The notes: a model not told the origin generated them from the letters alone. 64,000 nucleotides of DNA from Blastocatellia bacterium (GCA_016789265.1 JAEUQK010000031.1:62001-126000), one strand, 5' to 3'. Shown: positions 17,570 through 27,582, numbered from the stretch's first letter. Made by a program: numbers and translations.

Positions 17570-18355
17570 TTAACGCCCGGAATCGCCGGCCTCGTTTACG
17601 ATGACCTGTTCCAGAACGTCTTCGTCTTTAACAGGCTCCGTACCGGCAGAGATCTGCTTGCTGGCCGCGTTTCCTGAACCGGCACCAAGCAGGCCCATCT
17701 GCGACTTGTATTCGAGAAGCTTGTCTTGAAGTTGGATATCCATCGCTTCGCGCTCAATATCGGCCATTTGTGAATCAACAGACGACGTCCCAAGCTGAAG
17801 CTTGGCTTCGGCGGCCGCAACACGACGCTCGATCTTTTCACGCATCTCGTTAAAGGTAGATGCGTCGTCGCCGATGTTAAAGCCTTCCATTGTCTGAGCA
17901 AGCTGTTCCTGCAATTTAGCTTGCTTCGCCGCTGAAATGAGCTGCATTGCCTCGGCCGTCTTCTTTTTCATATTCAGCACGTAATTGTCCCGTGCTTTCA
18001 ATGCGTTCTTGGACGCTGAAGCGGCCAATTCCAACTGGGCGTCAGTTCTTTCGAGGTCAACCTGTGCCTGCTGAAGCTGCCCTATGTAAGCTGTAGCGAT
18101 ATCGTCCCTGCCCATTTTGACGGAGGCCTTGATCTTTGAATCAAGTTCTACTACCTGTTTCGCAAGGTTATCTTTATTCTTGGCAAGGAGCCGCTCGGTA
18201 GCCATTACCTGAGCAACGGAATTGTTCAATTCCGGCACTCGGTCACGCATATCGCGAATGGTCTGCTGCAAGACAAGTTCCGGATTCTCGATCCGGTCGA
18301 GTGCCGCCCCTGTGCTAGCTCTGAAAACTCTAGAAATTCGTGCCCACAATCCCAT
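17570..18355 (-). CDS. pspA: PspA/IM30 family membrane-stress protein
   Basis: ESCRT-III-like protein that polymerises on damaged inner membrane. 261 residues, almost entirely helical: N-terminal amphipathic helix MGLWARISRVFRAS, then the PspA signature DRIENPELVLQQTIRDMRD and long coiled-coil helices (AQVMATERLLAKNKDNLAKQ). About 35 C-terminal residues after the helices are Gly/Ser/Glu-rich. There are no PspBC or PspF genes nearby and I found no sigma54 motif upstream, so control differs from E. coli. PspA homologues beside ATP-grasp genes are a recurring arrangement (the yjf cluster is one example), and one is divergent here (18562). Confidence 0.9.
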   Translation of the reverse strand: MGLWARISRVFRASTGAALDRIENPELVLQQTIRDMRDRVPELNNSVAQVMATERLLAKNKDNLAKQVVELDSKIKASVKMGRDDIATAYIGQLQQAQVDLERTDAQLELAASASKNALKARDNYVLNMKKKTAEAMQLISAAKQAKLQEQLAQTMEGFNIGDDASTFNEMREKIERRVAAAEAKLQLGTSSVDSQMADIEREAMDIQLQDKLLEYKSQMGLLGAGSGNAASKQISAGTEPVKDEDVLEQVIVNEAGDSGR

Positions 18356-18448
18356 TTTCTAACTGTCCGCTCCTAAAGAAAGGTCAATAGAACTTCCTGC
18401 CGAAAACCTTACGAAAAGCCCTATAACAAAGTTGCAATTTCCGAAGTC

Positions 18449-18476
18449 AGTATAACAGGAAATTCAATTTAGTGAA
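18449..18476 (-). promoter_or_regulatory. possible promoter of the pspA operon
   Basis: Minus-strand TTCACT (18476-18471), 16-nt spacer, TATACT (18454-18449). This gives a leader of roughly 85 nt before ATG 18355. A good -10 but only a moderate -35. Confidence 0.35.
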
Positions 18477-18561
18477 GGGAATAATGAACCTGGGTTGCTT
18501 GTCGATATTGGGAAACAGGACGCAAGTGGTTTACATTTGAATCGCACTTCGGAGAAGGGAA

Positions 18562-19914
18562 ATGACACGAGATCTCAACGAATTATTGGGCGAACTGAAC
18601 AGACAATTGTTACAAGAACATCGCTCAGATACGGCACTCTTTGAAGAACTGACGGAAATTCAACGGCGTTCCGGGATCATGCACGGCAGTCGACCCATTA
18701 GTCCGTTCTTACGGCCATATTTCCTTGCAGGTTCCAAATATGCCGCCATTCGACACACGGCGAGGGTATTGAGCTCGGCGTTCAACATCCTGACACACGA
18801 GGCCCTTAATGAACCGGACCTTATGGGAATGCTGGGCCTGACCGACCGCGAGGAGCGTTTCGCGCGATTCGAGACCGGTTATGAATGCGTTTCGGTCACG
18901 AGCCGTCTTGACACCTTCTTAAGTCCCCACGGATTTAAATTTCTCGAATATAACGCTGAGACGCCCGCGGGTGTCGGGGATCAGGCCAAATTAGAGGCAC
19001 TTTACACACGCATCCCGGCGGTTCGTGAATTTCTCGCCCAATATCCCCATTTCTACCCTCAACCGCAACTCAAGCTGCTTGAAGCACTGGATCGGGCTTA
19101 CCATGAGTACGGAGGCAGTAAGGCATATCCAAATATTGCAATTGTCGACTGGGAGGGAGTTGACACGAGTCCCGAGTTTGAGATCCTGCGAGACTTTTTT
19201 GAGTCCAGGGATCACAAGACGATCATCTGCGATCCGGATGAACTGGAATACGACGGCGAGGTACTTCGGCGAGGTGATTTTGAAGTCGATGTCTTTTATA
19301 AACGCGTGATAATTCACGAGTTTCTTGCTCGTTATGACGAATCGCACCCGATCGCGCGAGCCATTTCAGCGGGTGCGGTCTGTATGGCAAATTCTTTCAG
19401 ATCGAAGATCCCTCATAAGAAATCGAGCTTTGCTATCTTAAGTGACGACCGGTTTCATAGGTATTTCACGTCAGACCAATTGGTCGCCATACACAACCAT
19501 ATTCCTTGGACAAGGAAGGTTCGGGATGTCGAAACGACCTATCGGGACGATGCCATTGAACTATTGGAGTTCCTGAGGAACGAACGGTTTCGATTTGTTC
19601 TAAAGCCGAACGACGATTATGGCGGTAAAGGGATCAAATTCGGTTGGGAAAGCACGGAATCGGAATGGGACGATGCGATCGAACATGCATTGGAAGCAGA
19701 CTACGTAGTACAGGAACGGGCGGACGTCGAGCGGACCAACATTCCGGTCTTCGCAAATGGTGAGGCTCGGATAGAAAGCTTGACCGTGGATTTCGACCCG
19801 TTTCTTTTTATGGGTGAAGTCGAAGGCGGAATGGTGCGTCTTGCGTCAGGTTCGCTCGTTAACATTACACAGGGCGGCGGTGAAACCGCACTTGCGATCT
19901 TGGAGGAATTCTAG
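18562..19914 (+). CDS. circularly permuted ATP-grasp protein (glutathionylspermidine-synthase-like)
   Basis: 450 residues with the permuted ATP-grasp arrangement: FLEYNAETPAGVGDQ near residue 133 (the metal/substrate strand that is C-terminal in normal ATP-grasps) comes before FVLKPNDDYGGKGIKFG near 345 (ATP lysine and glycine loop). This is the order in glutathionylspermidine synthase and in the COG2308-type enzymes. The substrate is unknown; the reaction is probably amide bond formation. ATG 18562 follows gagaaggga at good spacing. It is divergent from pspA across about 200 nt, so they may share control. Confidence 0.8.
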   Translation: MTRDLNELLGELNRQLLQEHRSDTALFEELTEIQRRSGIMHGSRPISPFLRPYFLAGSKYAAIRHTARVLSSAFNILTHEALNEPDLMGMLGLTDREERFARFETGYECVSVTSRLDTFLSPHGFKFLEYNAETPAGVGDQAKLEALYTRIPAVREFLAQYPHFYPQPQLKLLEALDRAYHEYGGSKAYPNIAIVDWEGVDTSPEFEILRDFFESRDHKTIICDPDELEYDGEVLRRGDFEVDVFYKRVIIHEFLARYDESHPIARAISAGAVCMANSFRSKIPHKKSSFAILSDDRFHRYFTSDQLVAIHNHIPWTRKVRDVETTYRDDAIELLEFLRNERFRFVLKPNDDYGGKGIKFGWESTESEWDDAIEHALEADYVVQERADVERTNIPVFANGEARIESLTVDFDPFLFMGEVEGGMVRLASGSLVNITQGGGETALAILEEF

Positions 19915-20036
19915 TTTCACGCAAGAAACCGTAAAGCCGCGCGTTCCAACTTCAGTAGATGGGCCATTTTGCCCTTCCAAAATTAGATCCAATAAGGTTA
20001 TGACGGTCCGCTTGGGATCGAGCCGCGAGAAACAAG

Positions 20037-23000
20037 ATGAGAAAGATCACTGCCTGGCTATTATTTTTGACAACATACTTAAGCTTTATAGCGCCTTTTA
20101 GTCTTACGGCACATGCACAGATCCTGGGAAAGACGATGGAACAGAAGCTGCAGAACACTCCTCCCGGACTTACATTTCGATTGAGCGAAGGTACAGCCGG
20201 TGCCGAAACCCGAGTTGTACAGCCGCCGGCAAAAACAGACCCAATATCTGACGGTGAGGCCGGTAAGGTCTTGGGACGATTGCCCGCGATCAAGAGCGAT
20301 CCGGATGATAAGGCCGAATTTGCGAAACGTATAGGCACGTTACCTGCGCCTAAAACCGGAAACCGGATAAACGTGAAGTTCCCGGCTGATGAACAGCGAG
20401 GAACTCCGAAGATCGACGGGGCAAAAACGCCGCTTGAGGTTGTGAGATTCTCACCTGAGGGCGAGGTGCCGCTTGCGCCTGATCTTAGCGTCACGTTTTC
20501 TCAGCCGATGGTTGCTGTGACCTCACAAGAAGAGGCTGCCAAATTTGCTCCGGTCGAGTTGACTCCAAATGTCGAGGGCCGCTGGCGCTGGCTTGGGACG
20601 AAAACATTGATGTTCGACACTGATAAGCGCTTTCCGATGGCGACCAAGTTTACTGCGCGGGTTCCTGCGGGAACCAAGTCGGCAACGGGGCCCGTCCTTC
20701 AGAAGGACTTTGTATGGACGTTCACGACCCCGCCGCCGAAAGTCGAGCAGATGATTCCGAATTCGCAGACAACGCGGAGGAACGCGCTAATGTTTCTCCG
20801 TTTTGATCAGGCGATCGATCCGGAAGCAGTATTGCGAATGATTTCAGTATCGGGCGGTGGCCGCAAACTGCCCATTCGTTTAGCGACCCAATCGGAGATC
20901 AATGCCGATCCAAACATCTCCTATTATTCGAAACAGTCCCAGCCGGGACGCTGGCTCGCATTTCGAGCAGTAAATTCAGACGGCACTACCGAAGATGCAC
21001 TGCCGGCCGCATCGGGGATCAGCGTAACCGTTGAGAAGGGCACGCCCTCGGCCGAAGGTCCAATAACCACGGCCGCGGCTCAATCATTCGGATTTAACAC
21101 CTACGGCCCGTTCAAATTCAGCCGCGGATATTGCGGTTGGGCAGACAACAAAAACTGTTCTCCGTTCGAGGCGTGGTATCTAGAGTTCAACAATACGATC
21201 GACGCGGCAAAGTTCAACAAGGAAATGGTGAAGATCGAGCCGGCGGTTGAAGGGCTGAGTATCTATCCGTCTGGTAATTACATCTATTTTCAGGGTTACA
21301 AGAAAGGGAACACAACATACAAGATAACAGTCGATAAAGGGCTTTCTGACGTTTATGGCCAGCAATTAATGCAGCCGGCGGTTGCAACGATCCGTGTCGG
21401 AACCGCGCCGCAAAGTTTTTATGCGCAGGGCGGTGCGATGACCGTGCTCGACCCGACCGCCAAACCTTCGTTCTCGATCTATTCGACAAACCACACAGGA
21501 GCGCGGGTACGGATCTATCGCGTCGAGCCAAAGGACTGGCATCAATTCATGCAGTACTATCGTCGGCTGAACTACGACGATAATCAGCGCCCGGCAATCC
21601 CCGGTTCACTTGTTTCTGAAAAAACACTGCCGATCAAGAGCGTTCGCGATGAGATGGTCGAAACGAGGATCGATCTGACAGAGGCTTTAGGCGGCGACGG
21701 TCTCGGTAACCTTATTCTTGATATTGAACCGACAATAAAGCGTGACAAATACGACCGTTCCCGTGTGTTGACATGGGTACAGGCGACGCAGATCGGCCTT
21801 GACGCGTTTGTAGATAACCAGGAGCTTGTCGGTTTCGCGACCGAACTAAAGTCGGGAAAACCGTTGATCGGAGTCGAACTCTCCATCTACCCGAACGGGA
21901 AAACAGCTGGCGGCAAACAGGTTAGCATAACCGAAAAAGGCTGGATCGAATCGGCGTGGGAATGGCTGACGGGTTCGGGCGGGCCCAGTGCGGACGATAT
22001 CGAATCGTTCGATCCGGATGGAACCGAAACTCCCAGTGAAGCCATTCAGCCAGCGCAAGATTCGGTCACCGGCGCGAACGGGATACTGCGGCTTCAACTT
22101 CCGGATTCATCGACGGACAAAGGGATGAATCTCCTGATCGCAAAGCGAGGAAAGGATACTGCATTTCTTCCGGAGAATACGGAGTACTACTGGCAGGATT
22201 CGGGAAACTGGTACAAGAAACCGGAATACGATTCACTTCGTTGGTTCGTTTTTGACGACCGAAAAATGTATAAGCCGAAGGAAGAAGTTGCCGTTAAGGG
22301 CTATATTCGTCGAGTGAATGGGGGCAAGCTTGGCGATGTCGAGGGCTTGGGCGACGCCGCTAACGGACTGACCTGGTCGGCCAAGGACCCCAGGAATAAT
22401 GAGATCGCAAAGGGAACGGCGACACTCAATGCGTTTGGAGCCTTTGATCTCAAATTCACCATTCCGGACAACGCGAATCTTGGTTACGCTCGGATCGATC
22501 TTTCAACGAACAGCAGTTTGAACAACTTTACTTACGGTCATCAATTCCAGATCCAGGAATTTCGCCGTCCTGAATTTGAGGTGACGACAAAGGTTGAAAG
22601 TGAAGCTCCACATTTCGTGAGCGGAAAAGCCGACCTCTCTGTAGAAGCGAAGTATTACGCCGGCGGCGGTTTGGCAAATGCAGAAACAAACTGGACGGTG
22701 ACTGCCACTCCGACAAGTTATACACCGCCGAATCGCGGCGATTTTACGTTCGGTACCTGGGTCCCGTGGTGGCGTCTTTATGATTATGGCGGTTACGGCC
22801 GGCCGTATGGCGGAGGTTCGACACAGTATTTCAAGGGAGTGACTGATGCGAGCGGAAGGCATTTGCTCAAGATCGACTTCGACTCGGTCAAGCCGCCGCG
22901 ACCGTACACTATCTCGGCATCCGCGTCAGTTCAGGACGTTAATCGTCAGACCTGGGCTAGCCAAACTTCGATGTTGGTTCATCCGTCGTCACTGTATGTC

Positions 23001-26000
23001 GGCATCCGAACCCCGCGGACCTTTGTCCAAAAGGGCGAGAACATGGTCGTCGAATCGATCGTCTCTGACATTGACGGTAAGCTGATCGCCGGTCGCGACG
23101 TTGAAATAAAAGCGATATTAAAAGATTGGCAATTCGATAAGGGATCTTGGACTGAGGTTACCGTCGATGAACAGACCTGCACGGTCAAGTCGACCGCGAC
23201 AGAACCGCCTGCGCCGGCGGGCGGCCAGGCCGCCGACCCTGCAAAATGCTCCTTCGTCGCCTGGAACGGCGGACGGTACACGGTTACTGCCACCGTTATG
23301 GATGACCGCGAGCGTTTCAACGAGAGCGAGTTCACCATTTGGGTGCCGGGCGGAAAGCAACCGCCGAAACGCAACGTCGAACAGGAAGAGGTTCAGATCA
23401 TTCCGTCAAAGAAGGACTATGCGCCGGGCGAGGTTGCAGAACTTCTCGTTATCTCACCCTTCACACCGGCTGAGGGCGTGCTGACATTGAGGCGGGACGG
23501 CATTGTGAAAACAGAGCGGTTTTCGATGAAGGATTCGTCGATGACCCTGAAGATACCGATCGAAGAAAAGTATCTGCCGAATATCTTTGCTCAGGTCGAT
23601 CTTGTAGGTACGGCAGTTCGACAGAATGACAAGGGTGAGGTCGATCCGAAGTTAGCAAATCGCCCGGCATACGCAAGCGGCAATATTAATCTTTCCATCT
23701 CGACTGAATCGCGAAAGCTGACGGTCGAGGCAGAACCAAAGGAAAAGACGCTCGCGCCGGGCGGTGAGACAAAAGTCGACATACAGGTCAAGGATTCAAA
23801 AGGTGAACCTGTGGCGAACAGCGAGGTTGCAGTAATTGTTGTTGACGAAGCGGTCCTGGCTCTTTCGAGATACACGATCGCTGATCCGATGACGATCTTC
23901 TACACCGCCCGCAGTACCGGAACCTCAGATCATCATTTGCGAAAAGACGTACTGCTCGGAAATCCCGAGGATGTCAAAAATCAGCCGCCACCGCCGCCAA
24001 AGTCGGGTGAACTGATGCCCACCTCAAGCACAGGCGGCGCACGAAATGGCCGCTCAATGCAGCAATTAGCTAAGATGGCTCCCGGCGTTGCACGACAGGA
24101 GGTATTTGCGGCTGATGCAATAGCAGCAGAGAAGGACGATGCATCGCCCGATTCGCCCATTAACCTTCGTGAAAATTTCAATGCCCTTGCTGTCTTCGCA
24201 CCTTCGGTCAAGACCGATTCGAACGGCAGGGCGACGGTTGATGTAAAGCTGCCTGACAATCTAACGCGATATCGCGTGACGGCGGTCTCAGTCGATCAAG
24301 GTAAGCGATTTGGTAAAGCGGAATCGAACATAACGGCAAAACAGCCGCTGATGGTGCGTCCGAGTGCGCCTCGGTTCTTGAACTTCGGGGATAGGTTCGA
24401 ACTGCCCGTTGTCGTCCAGAACCAGACGGATAAAGACATGGCGGTCGATGTTGCGGTTAGAGCCTCTAATGCCATCTTGACTGGAGCTACAGGCGGAAAC
24501 CCGAGCGGTAGTGAGAGTGTTTCTTCCGGAAAACGCGTCCTTGTCAAAGCGAACTCCCGCGAAGAGGTCCGGTTCCCGGTTTCGACAATGAAGGCCGGCA
24601 TCACAAGATTCCAGATCGCCGTAAGTTCGGGCAGTTTCTCGGACGCTGCAGAAATATCGCTGCCGGTGTGGACGCCTGCGACTACCGAAGCATTCGCGAC
24701 CTATGGGAACACAGATCAAAACGGAGCGATCATCCAGCCCGTTCAGACTCCGGGTGAAGTGTTCCCGCAGTTTGGCGGATTGGAAGTGACGACCAGTTCA
24801 ACGCAGTTGCAGGAACTAACCGATGCTTTCCTCTATTTGACGAACTACCCATACGCATGTTCAGAGCAGATCTCATCGCGAATGATCTCTATCGCAGCGA
24901 TGCGTGACGTTTTGTCGGCTTTCAAGGCGAAGGAAATGCCGACGCCGGAAACGCTTAATAAGTACTTTGCACGCGACATTGAGATCTTGCAGTCGCGGCA
25001 AAGAAACGATGGCAGCTTTGGCCTTTGGAAGCGCGACAAAGAAAGATACGAGTATCCGTTCCTGACCGTTCACGTGGCCCACGCGTTGGCTCTTGCCAAA
25101 GAAAAGGGTTACAAAGTGCCGGACGAGATGCTCAACAAGTCTAAGCCGTATCTTAAGGACGTTGAGAAGCATTTTGACGATTGGTACAAGAACTCGCTGC
25201 AGGTCCGCTGGACGATCTCGGCATATGCACTTTATGTCCGCGACATGATGGGTGATAAGGATGTCGCGAAAGCAAAGCGTCTTCTTGCCGAAATGAAAGG
25301 CGGAAGCCAGGGTGCGCAGACCGTTGACGATTTTAAGAAGGCTCCTTTTGAGGCATTAGGCTGGGTACTCAGCGTACTTGCCAATGATCCGGGCTCAAAA
25401 ACCGAGGTCGAAACGATCATCCGATTCTTGATGAACCGGACGACCGAAACGGCGGCAACAGCGAACTTCGTTACGGACTACGGCGATGGCTCATGGCTCA
25501 TCATGTACTCGAACCGCCGTGCAGACGGTGTATTGCTTGAAGCATTGTTAAAGGCTCAGCAGGACAATGACCTGATACCGAAGCTCGTCCGCGGACTGCT
25601 TGATCATCGGGTGAAAGGTGCCTGGTCGAACACGCAAGAGAATGTATTCATACTGCTTGCCCTGGACAAGTACTTTAATACCTACGAAAAGGTCACGCCC
25701 GATTTCGTATCGCGTATCTGGCTCGGAAACACGTACGCGGGTGAACAGGTCTTCAAGGGGCGTTCGGCCGACTCCAACGTTGTGAATATCCCGATGACGT
25801 ATCTGACGGAGCAGGGTGGAACGTCGAATCTAATGATCGACAAGCAAGGTTCCGGACGTCTTTATTACCGCATCGGTATGAAATACGCGCCCAAGAACCT
25901 AAAGCTCGATCCTGCGGACTACGGTTTCACGGTGTTGCGTAAATACGAAGCCGTGGACAACAAGGACGACGTGAAACAAAACGCTGACGGTTCGTGGTCG

Positions 26001-26420
26001 ATCAAGTCCGGTGCGCGCGTTCGTGTCCGGCTCACGATGGTCGCTCAGGCCCGACGTTACCACGTTGCGCTGGTCGATAATCTGCCTGCCGGTTTGGAGA
26101 TCCTGAATCCGGAACTGGCTACAACCGAGGCAATTCCGCCCGATGCCGGTGGAGGCAATACCGGGGTCGTTGAGGTCGGCAGTCGCGCCTATGGACGTAA
26201 CTACTATTGGTGGCGTTGGAATTGGTTCGAACACCAGAACTTCCGCGACGAACGGGCCGAGGCGTTCAGTTCGCTGCTGTGGGAAGGTGTTTACAATTAC
26301 ACCTATGTGGCACGCGCCACAACGCCGGGCCAGTTCGTCGTACCACCGGCCAAAGCCGAGGAGATGTACCATCCCGAGACATTTGGAAGAACGGGAACGG
26401 ACTTCGTGAATGTGGAGTAA
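20037..26420 (+). CDS. alpha-2-macroglobulin family protein, very large, with thioester
   Basis: Protease-trapping protein of 2127 residues, longer than the roughly 1500-1650 of E. coli-type bacterial homologues. The N-terminus is a signal peptide ending LTAHAQ with no lipobox, so it should be periplasmic or secreted, not a lipoprotein. Macroglobulin (MG) domains fill the first two thirds (EVVRFSPEGEVPLAPDL, VFDDRKMYKPKEEVAV). A Ser/Gly/Pro-rich bait-like stretch lies near residues 1315-1375. The thioester motif CSEQ (YPYACSEQ) is near residue 1608, in the terpenoid-toroid helical domain (LQSRQRNDGSFGLWKRD), then a receptor-binding-like C-terminus rich in Trp/Tyr. The usual partner PbpC is not adjacent. 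A strong terminator follows, so it is probably a single-gene unit. Confidence 0.93.
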   Translation: MRKITAWLLFLTTYLSFIAPFSLTAHAQILGKTMEQKLQNTPPGLTFRLSEGTAGAETRVVQPPAKTDPISDGEAGKVLGRLPAIKSDPDDKAEFAKRIGTLPAPKTGNRINVKFPADEQRGTPKIDGAKTPLEVVRFSPEGEVPLAPDLSVTFSQPMVAVTSQEEAAKFAPVELTPNVEGRWRWLGTKTLMFDTDKRFPMATKFTARVPAGTKSATGPVLQKDFVWTFTTPPPKVEQMIPNSQTTRRNALMFLRFDQAIDPEAVLRMISVSGGGRKLPIRLATQSEINADPNISYYSKQSQPGRWLAFRAVNSDGTTEDALPAASGISVTVEKGTPSAEGPITTAAAQSFGFNTYGPFKFSRGYCGWADNKNCSPFEAWYLEFNNTIDAAKFNKEMVKIEPAVEGLSIYPSGNYIYFQGYKKGNTTYKITVDKGLSDVYGQQLMQPAVATIRVGTAPQSFYAQGGAMTVLDPTAKPSFSIYSTNHTGARVRIYRVEPKDWHQFMQYYRRLNYDDNQRPAIPGSLVSEKTLPIKSVRDEMVETRIDLTEALGGDGLGNLILDIEPTIKRDKYDRSRVLTWVQATQIGLDAFVDNQELVGFATELKSGKPLIGVELSIYPNGKTAGGKQVSITEKGWIESAWEWLTGSGGPSADDIESFDPDGTETPSEAIQPAQDSVTGANGILRLQLPDSSTDKGMNLLIAKRGKDTAFLPENTEYYWQDSGNWYKKPEYDSLRWFVFDDRKMYKPKEEVAVKGYIRRVNGGKLGDVEGLGDAANGLTWSAKDPRNNEIAKGTATLNAFGAFDLKFTIPDNANLGYARIDLSTNSSLNNFTYGHQFQIQEFRRPEFEVTTKVESEAPHFVSGKADLSVEAKYYAGGGLANAETNWTVTATPTSYTPPNRGDFTFGTWVPWWRLYDYGGYGRPYGGGSTQYFKGVTDASGRHLLKIDFDSVKPPRPYTISASASVQDVNRQTWASQTSMLVHPSSLYVGIRTPRTFVQKGENMVVESIVSDIDGKLIAGRDVEIKAILKDWQFDKGSWTEVTVDEQTCTVKSTATEPPAPAGGQAADPAKCSFVAWNGGRYTVTATVMDDRERFNESEFTIWVPGGKQPPKRNVEQEEVQIIPSKKDYAPGEVAELLVISPFTPAEGVLTLRRDGIVKTERFSMKDSSMTLKIPIEEKYLPNIFAQVDLVGTAVRQNDKGEVDPKLANRPAYASGNINLSISTESRKLTVEAEPKEKTLAPGGETKVDIQVKDSKGEPVANSEVAVIVVDEAVLALSRYTIADPMTIFYTARSTGTSDHHLRKDVLLGNPEDVKNQPPPPPKSGELMPTSSTGGARNGRSMQQLAKMAPGVARQEVFAADAIAAEKDDASPDSPINLRENFNALAVFAPSVKTDSNGRATVDVKLPDNLTRYRVTAVSVDQGKRFGKAESNITAKQPLMVRPSAPRFLNFGDRFELPVVVQNQTDKDMAVDVAVRASNAILTGATGGNPSGSESVSSGKRVLVKANSREEVRFPVSTMKAGITRFQIAVSSGSFSDAAEISLPVWTPATTEAFATYGNTDQNGAIIQPVQTPGEVFPQFGGLEVTTSSTQLQELTDAFLYLTNYPYACSEQISSRMISIAAMRDVLSAFKAKEMPTPETLNKYFARDIEILQSRQRNDGSFGLWKRDKERYEYPFLTVHVAHALALAKEKGYKVPDEMLNKSKPYLKDVEKHFDDWYKNSLQVRWTISAYALYVRDMMGDKDVAKAKRLLAEMKGGSQGAQTVDDFKKAPFEALGWVLSVLANDPGSKTEVETIIRFLMNRTTETAATANFVTDYGDGSWLIMYSNRRADGVLLEALLKAQQDNDLIPKLVRGLLDHRVKGAWSNTQENVFILLALDKYFNTYEKVTPDFVSRIWLGNTYAGEQVFKGRSADSNVVNIPMTYLTEQGGTSNLMIDKQGSGRLYYRIGMKYAPKNLKLDPADYGFTVLRKYEAVDNKDDVKQNADGSWSIKSGARVRVRLTMVAQARRYHVALVDNLPAGLEILNPELATTEAIPPDAGGGNTGVVEVGSRAYGRNYYWWRWNWFEHQNFRDERAEAFSSLLWEGVYNYTYVARATTPGQFVVPPAKAEEMYHPETFGRTGTDFVNVE

Positions 26421-26423
26421 AGC

Positions 26424-26450
26424 AAAAAGGCGGTTTCGGCCGCCTTTTTT
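26424..26450 (+). terminator. terminator of the alpha-2-macroglobulin gene
   Basis: AAAAAGGCGG (26424-26433), loop tttcgg, CCGCCTTTTTT (26440-26450). The A/T flanks make it able to work in both directions. Confidence 0.85.
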
Positions 26451-26559
26451 CATTCGTCTGGCGGGACGATAACGCCTCGCTGCAATGAAAAAAAGGATAC
26501 CGGTTTCAGTTCGGTTTCCCAATAGCAACACAGGAGATAGAGTTCATTGCTCCTCGCTT

Positions 26560-27320
26560 TCAGGCTTCTTTCACACATCCGCGCTGAAATTTGTTGTGCA
26601 CAAGAGCCGTCGAACTGCATGCAAGCGCGCCGACAAACATATTATTTTGTCCGGCCGTGTTAAATCGTCCGGCATCGTTCCCGAAGAAGGAATTGTCTCC
26701 CCCACTGGTATTCGCATAACCGGCAGAGCGTCCAACGTACGAATTTGCAGTCCCATTATTTGTTCGTCCGGCGTCTGCCCCGAAAGTTGAATTTGCGATG
26801 CGGGTTGTGTTGGAACTTCCAGAGAAGTTTCCGAAAAACGCGTTGCCCGAACCGCTAACTTTTGGAGTCCCAGCGTTTCTACCAACTAAAGCGTTCTGCG
26901 AACCGGCAATGCTTAGCACCCTGTCCGCACCGCTGTGATATTGGGAATCAACCGAGATCAATGCCGTTGTAAAAGCACCGGCAACACTCAGATCCCCGTC
27001 AATGATCCCACTTCCGGCGATATTAAGATCGGCGTTTTGTGGCGATGATGAGTTCGCGATGAAACCGGATCTAGGCACTCCGCATAAGAGCTCTGAATTA
27101 CCAGCCGAAATACTTTTTATGTTATAAAGAGCGGACGTTATCGGGGTCCATGGCATTAAGGTGGTGAATGAGCCGATACCGGCTGGTCGAACTGCGGCCC
27201 AAAATCCAACCGGACATTGAATGTCCCATTCATTAGGTGAACCGAGGTTCGCTGACTGGTCCCGAGTAGGAAATTTGAACCGTCGAACAGGCGGAATTCA
27301 GCCGATATAGAGGAGAGCGT
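26560..27320 (-). pseudogene. remnant of a repeat-rich adhesin / tail-fibre-like protein
   Basis: Read on the minus strand, 27320-27156 encodes AEFRLFDGSNFLLGTS and NGTFNVRLDFG, the start of the common bacterial exported domain that precedes fibre-like repeats, and ends in TAA at 27158-27156. A second frame carries the continuation (AVRPAGIGSFTTLMPWTPITSALYNIKS), then repeats of the GNxFFGNxxGxxN type (NAFFGNFSG, NSFFGNDAGRFN, NMFVGALA) to 26560. The join near 27200 needs a frameshift and a small deletion. The C-terminus stops soon after the repeats, with no S74-type chaperone domain. This is decay, not a functional gene. An apparent 198-residue frame from ATG 27156 is the surviving half. Confidence 0.65.
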
Positions 27321-27570
27321 GATCCCTGAGGACTTTAAAGGCAGCAGAATCGTTTGGCAAAGAAATGGTTCGGGATCTAATTACATAGGCGCTGAGGGAA
27401 ATGTGGGTAACTTGTGGCGGATCACTCGTGATCGCAAGAAAAGCAGACTAACGGGATTCAAGGATCGATGGATCGATGATCTTGCGATCTCCCCTTCGGG
27501 AAAGTTTACCGCGATCGTGCGAACGAAATTGCAAAATGACGTCGTGCTGACTCAGAACCAGACCCACTGA
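27319..27570 (+). pseudogene. remnant C-terminus of a PD40 beta-propeller protein
   Basis: An 83-codon frame whose second half (SRLTGFKDRWIDDLAI, SPSGKFTAIVRT, NDVVLTQN) matches the usual last blade of TolB/PD40-type propellers (LTxFxDxxIxxxxWSPDGKxxAxxR...DVVLI). Nothing upstream in the same frame supplies the rest of the propeller, and its start overlaps the antisense adhesin remnant. Probably a gene end left by a deletion. Confidence 0.4.
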
Positions 27571-27582
27571 ATACAAAACACC

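Noticed and set aside
18356..18561. A sigma54 promoter for pspA
   Set aside because: I looked for GG-N10-GC type elements (TGGCAC...TTGC) on the minus strand and found none at proper spacing.
20037..20120. Lipoprotein signal on the alpha-2-macroglobulin
   Set aside because: The signal peptide ends AHAQ and has no Cys, so a lipobox is absent.
26560..27156. Intact 198-residue adhesin gene
   Set aside because: Its N-terminus is cut in the middle of a domain whose first half lies in another frame directly upstream, so it was called a pseudogene.
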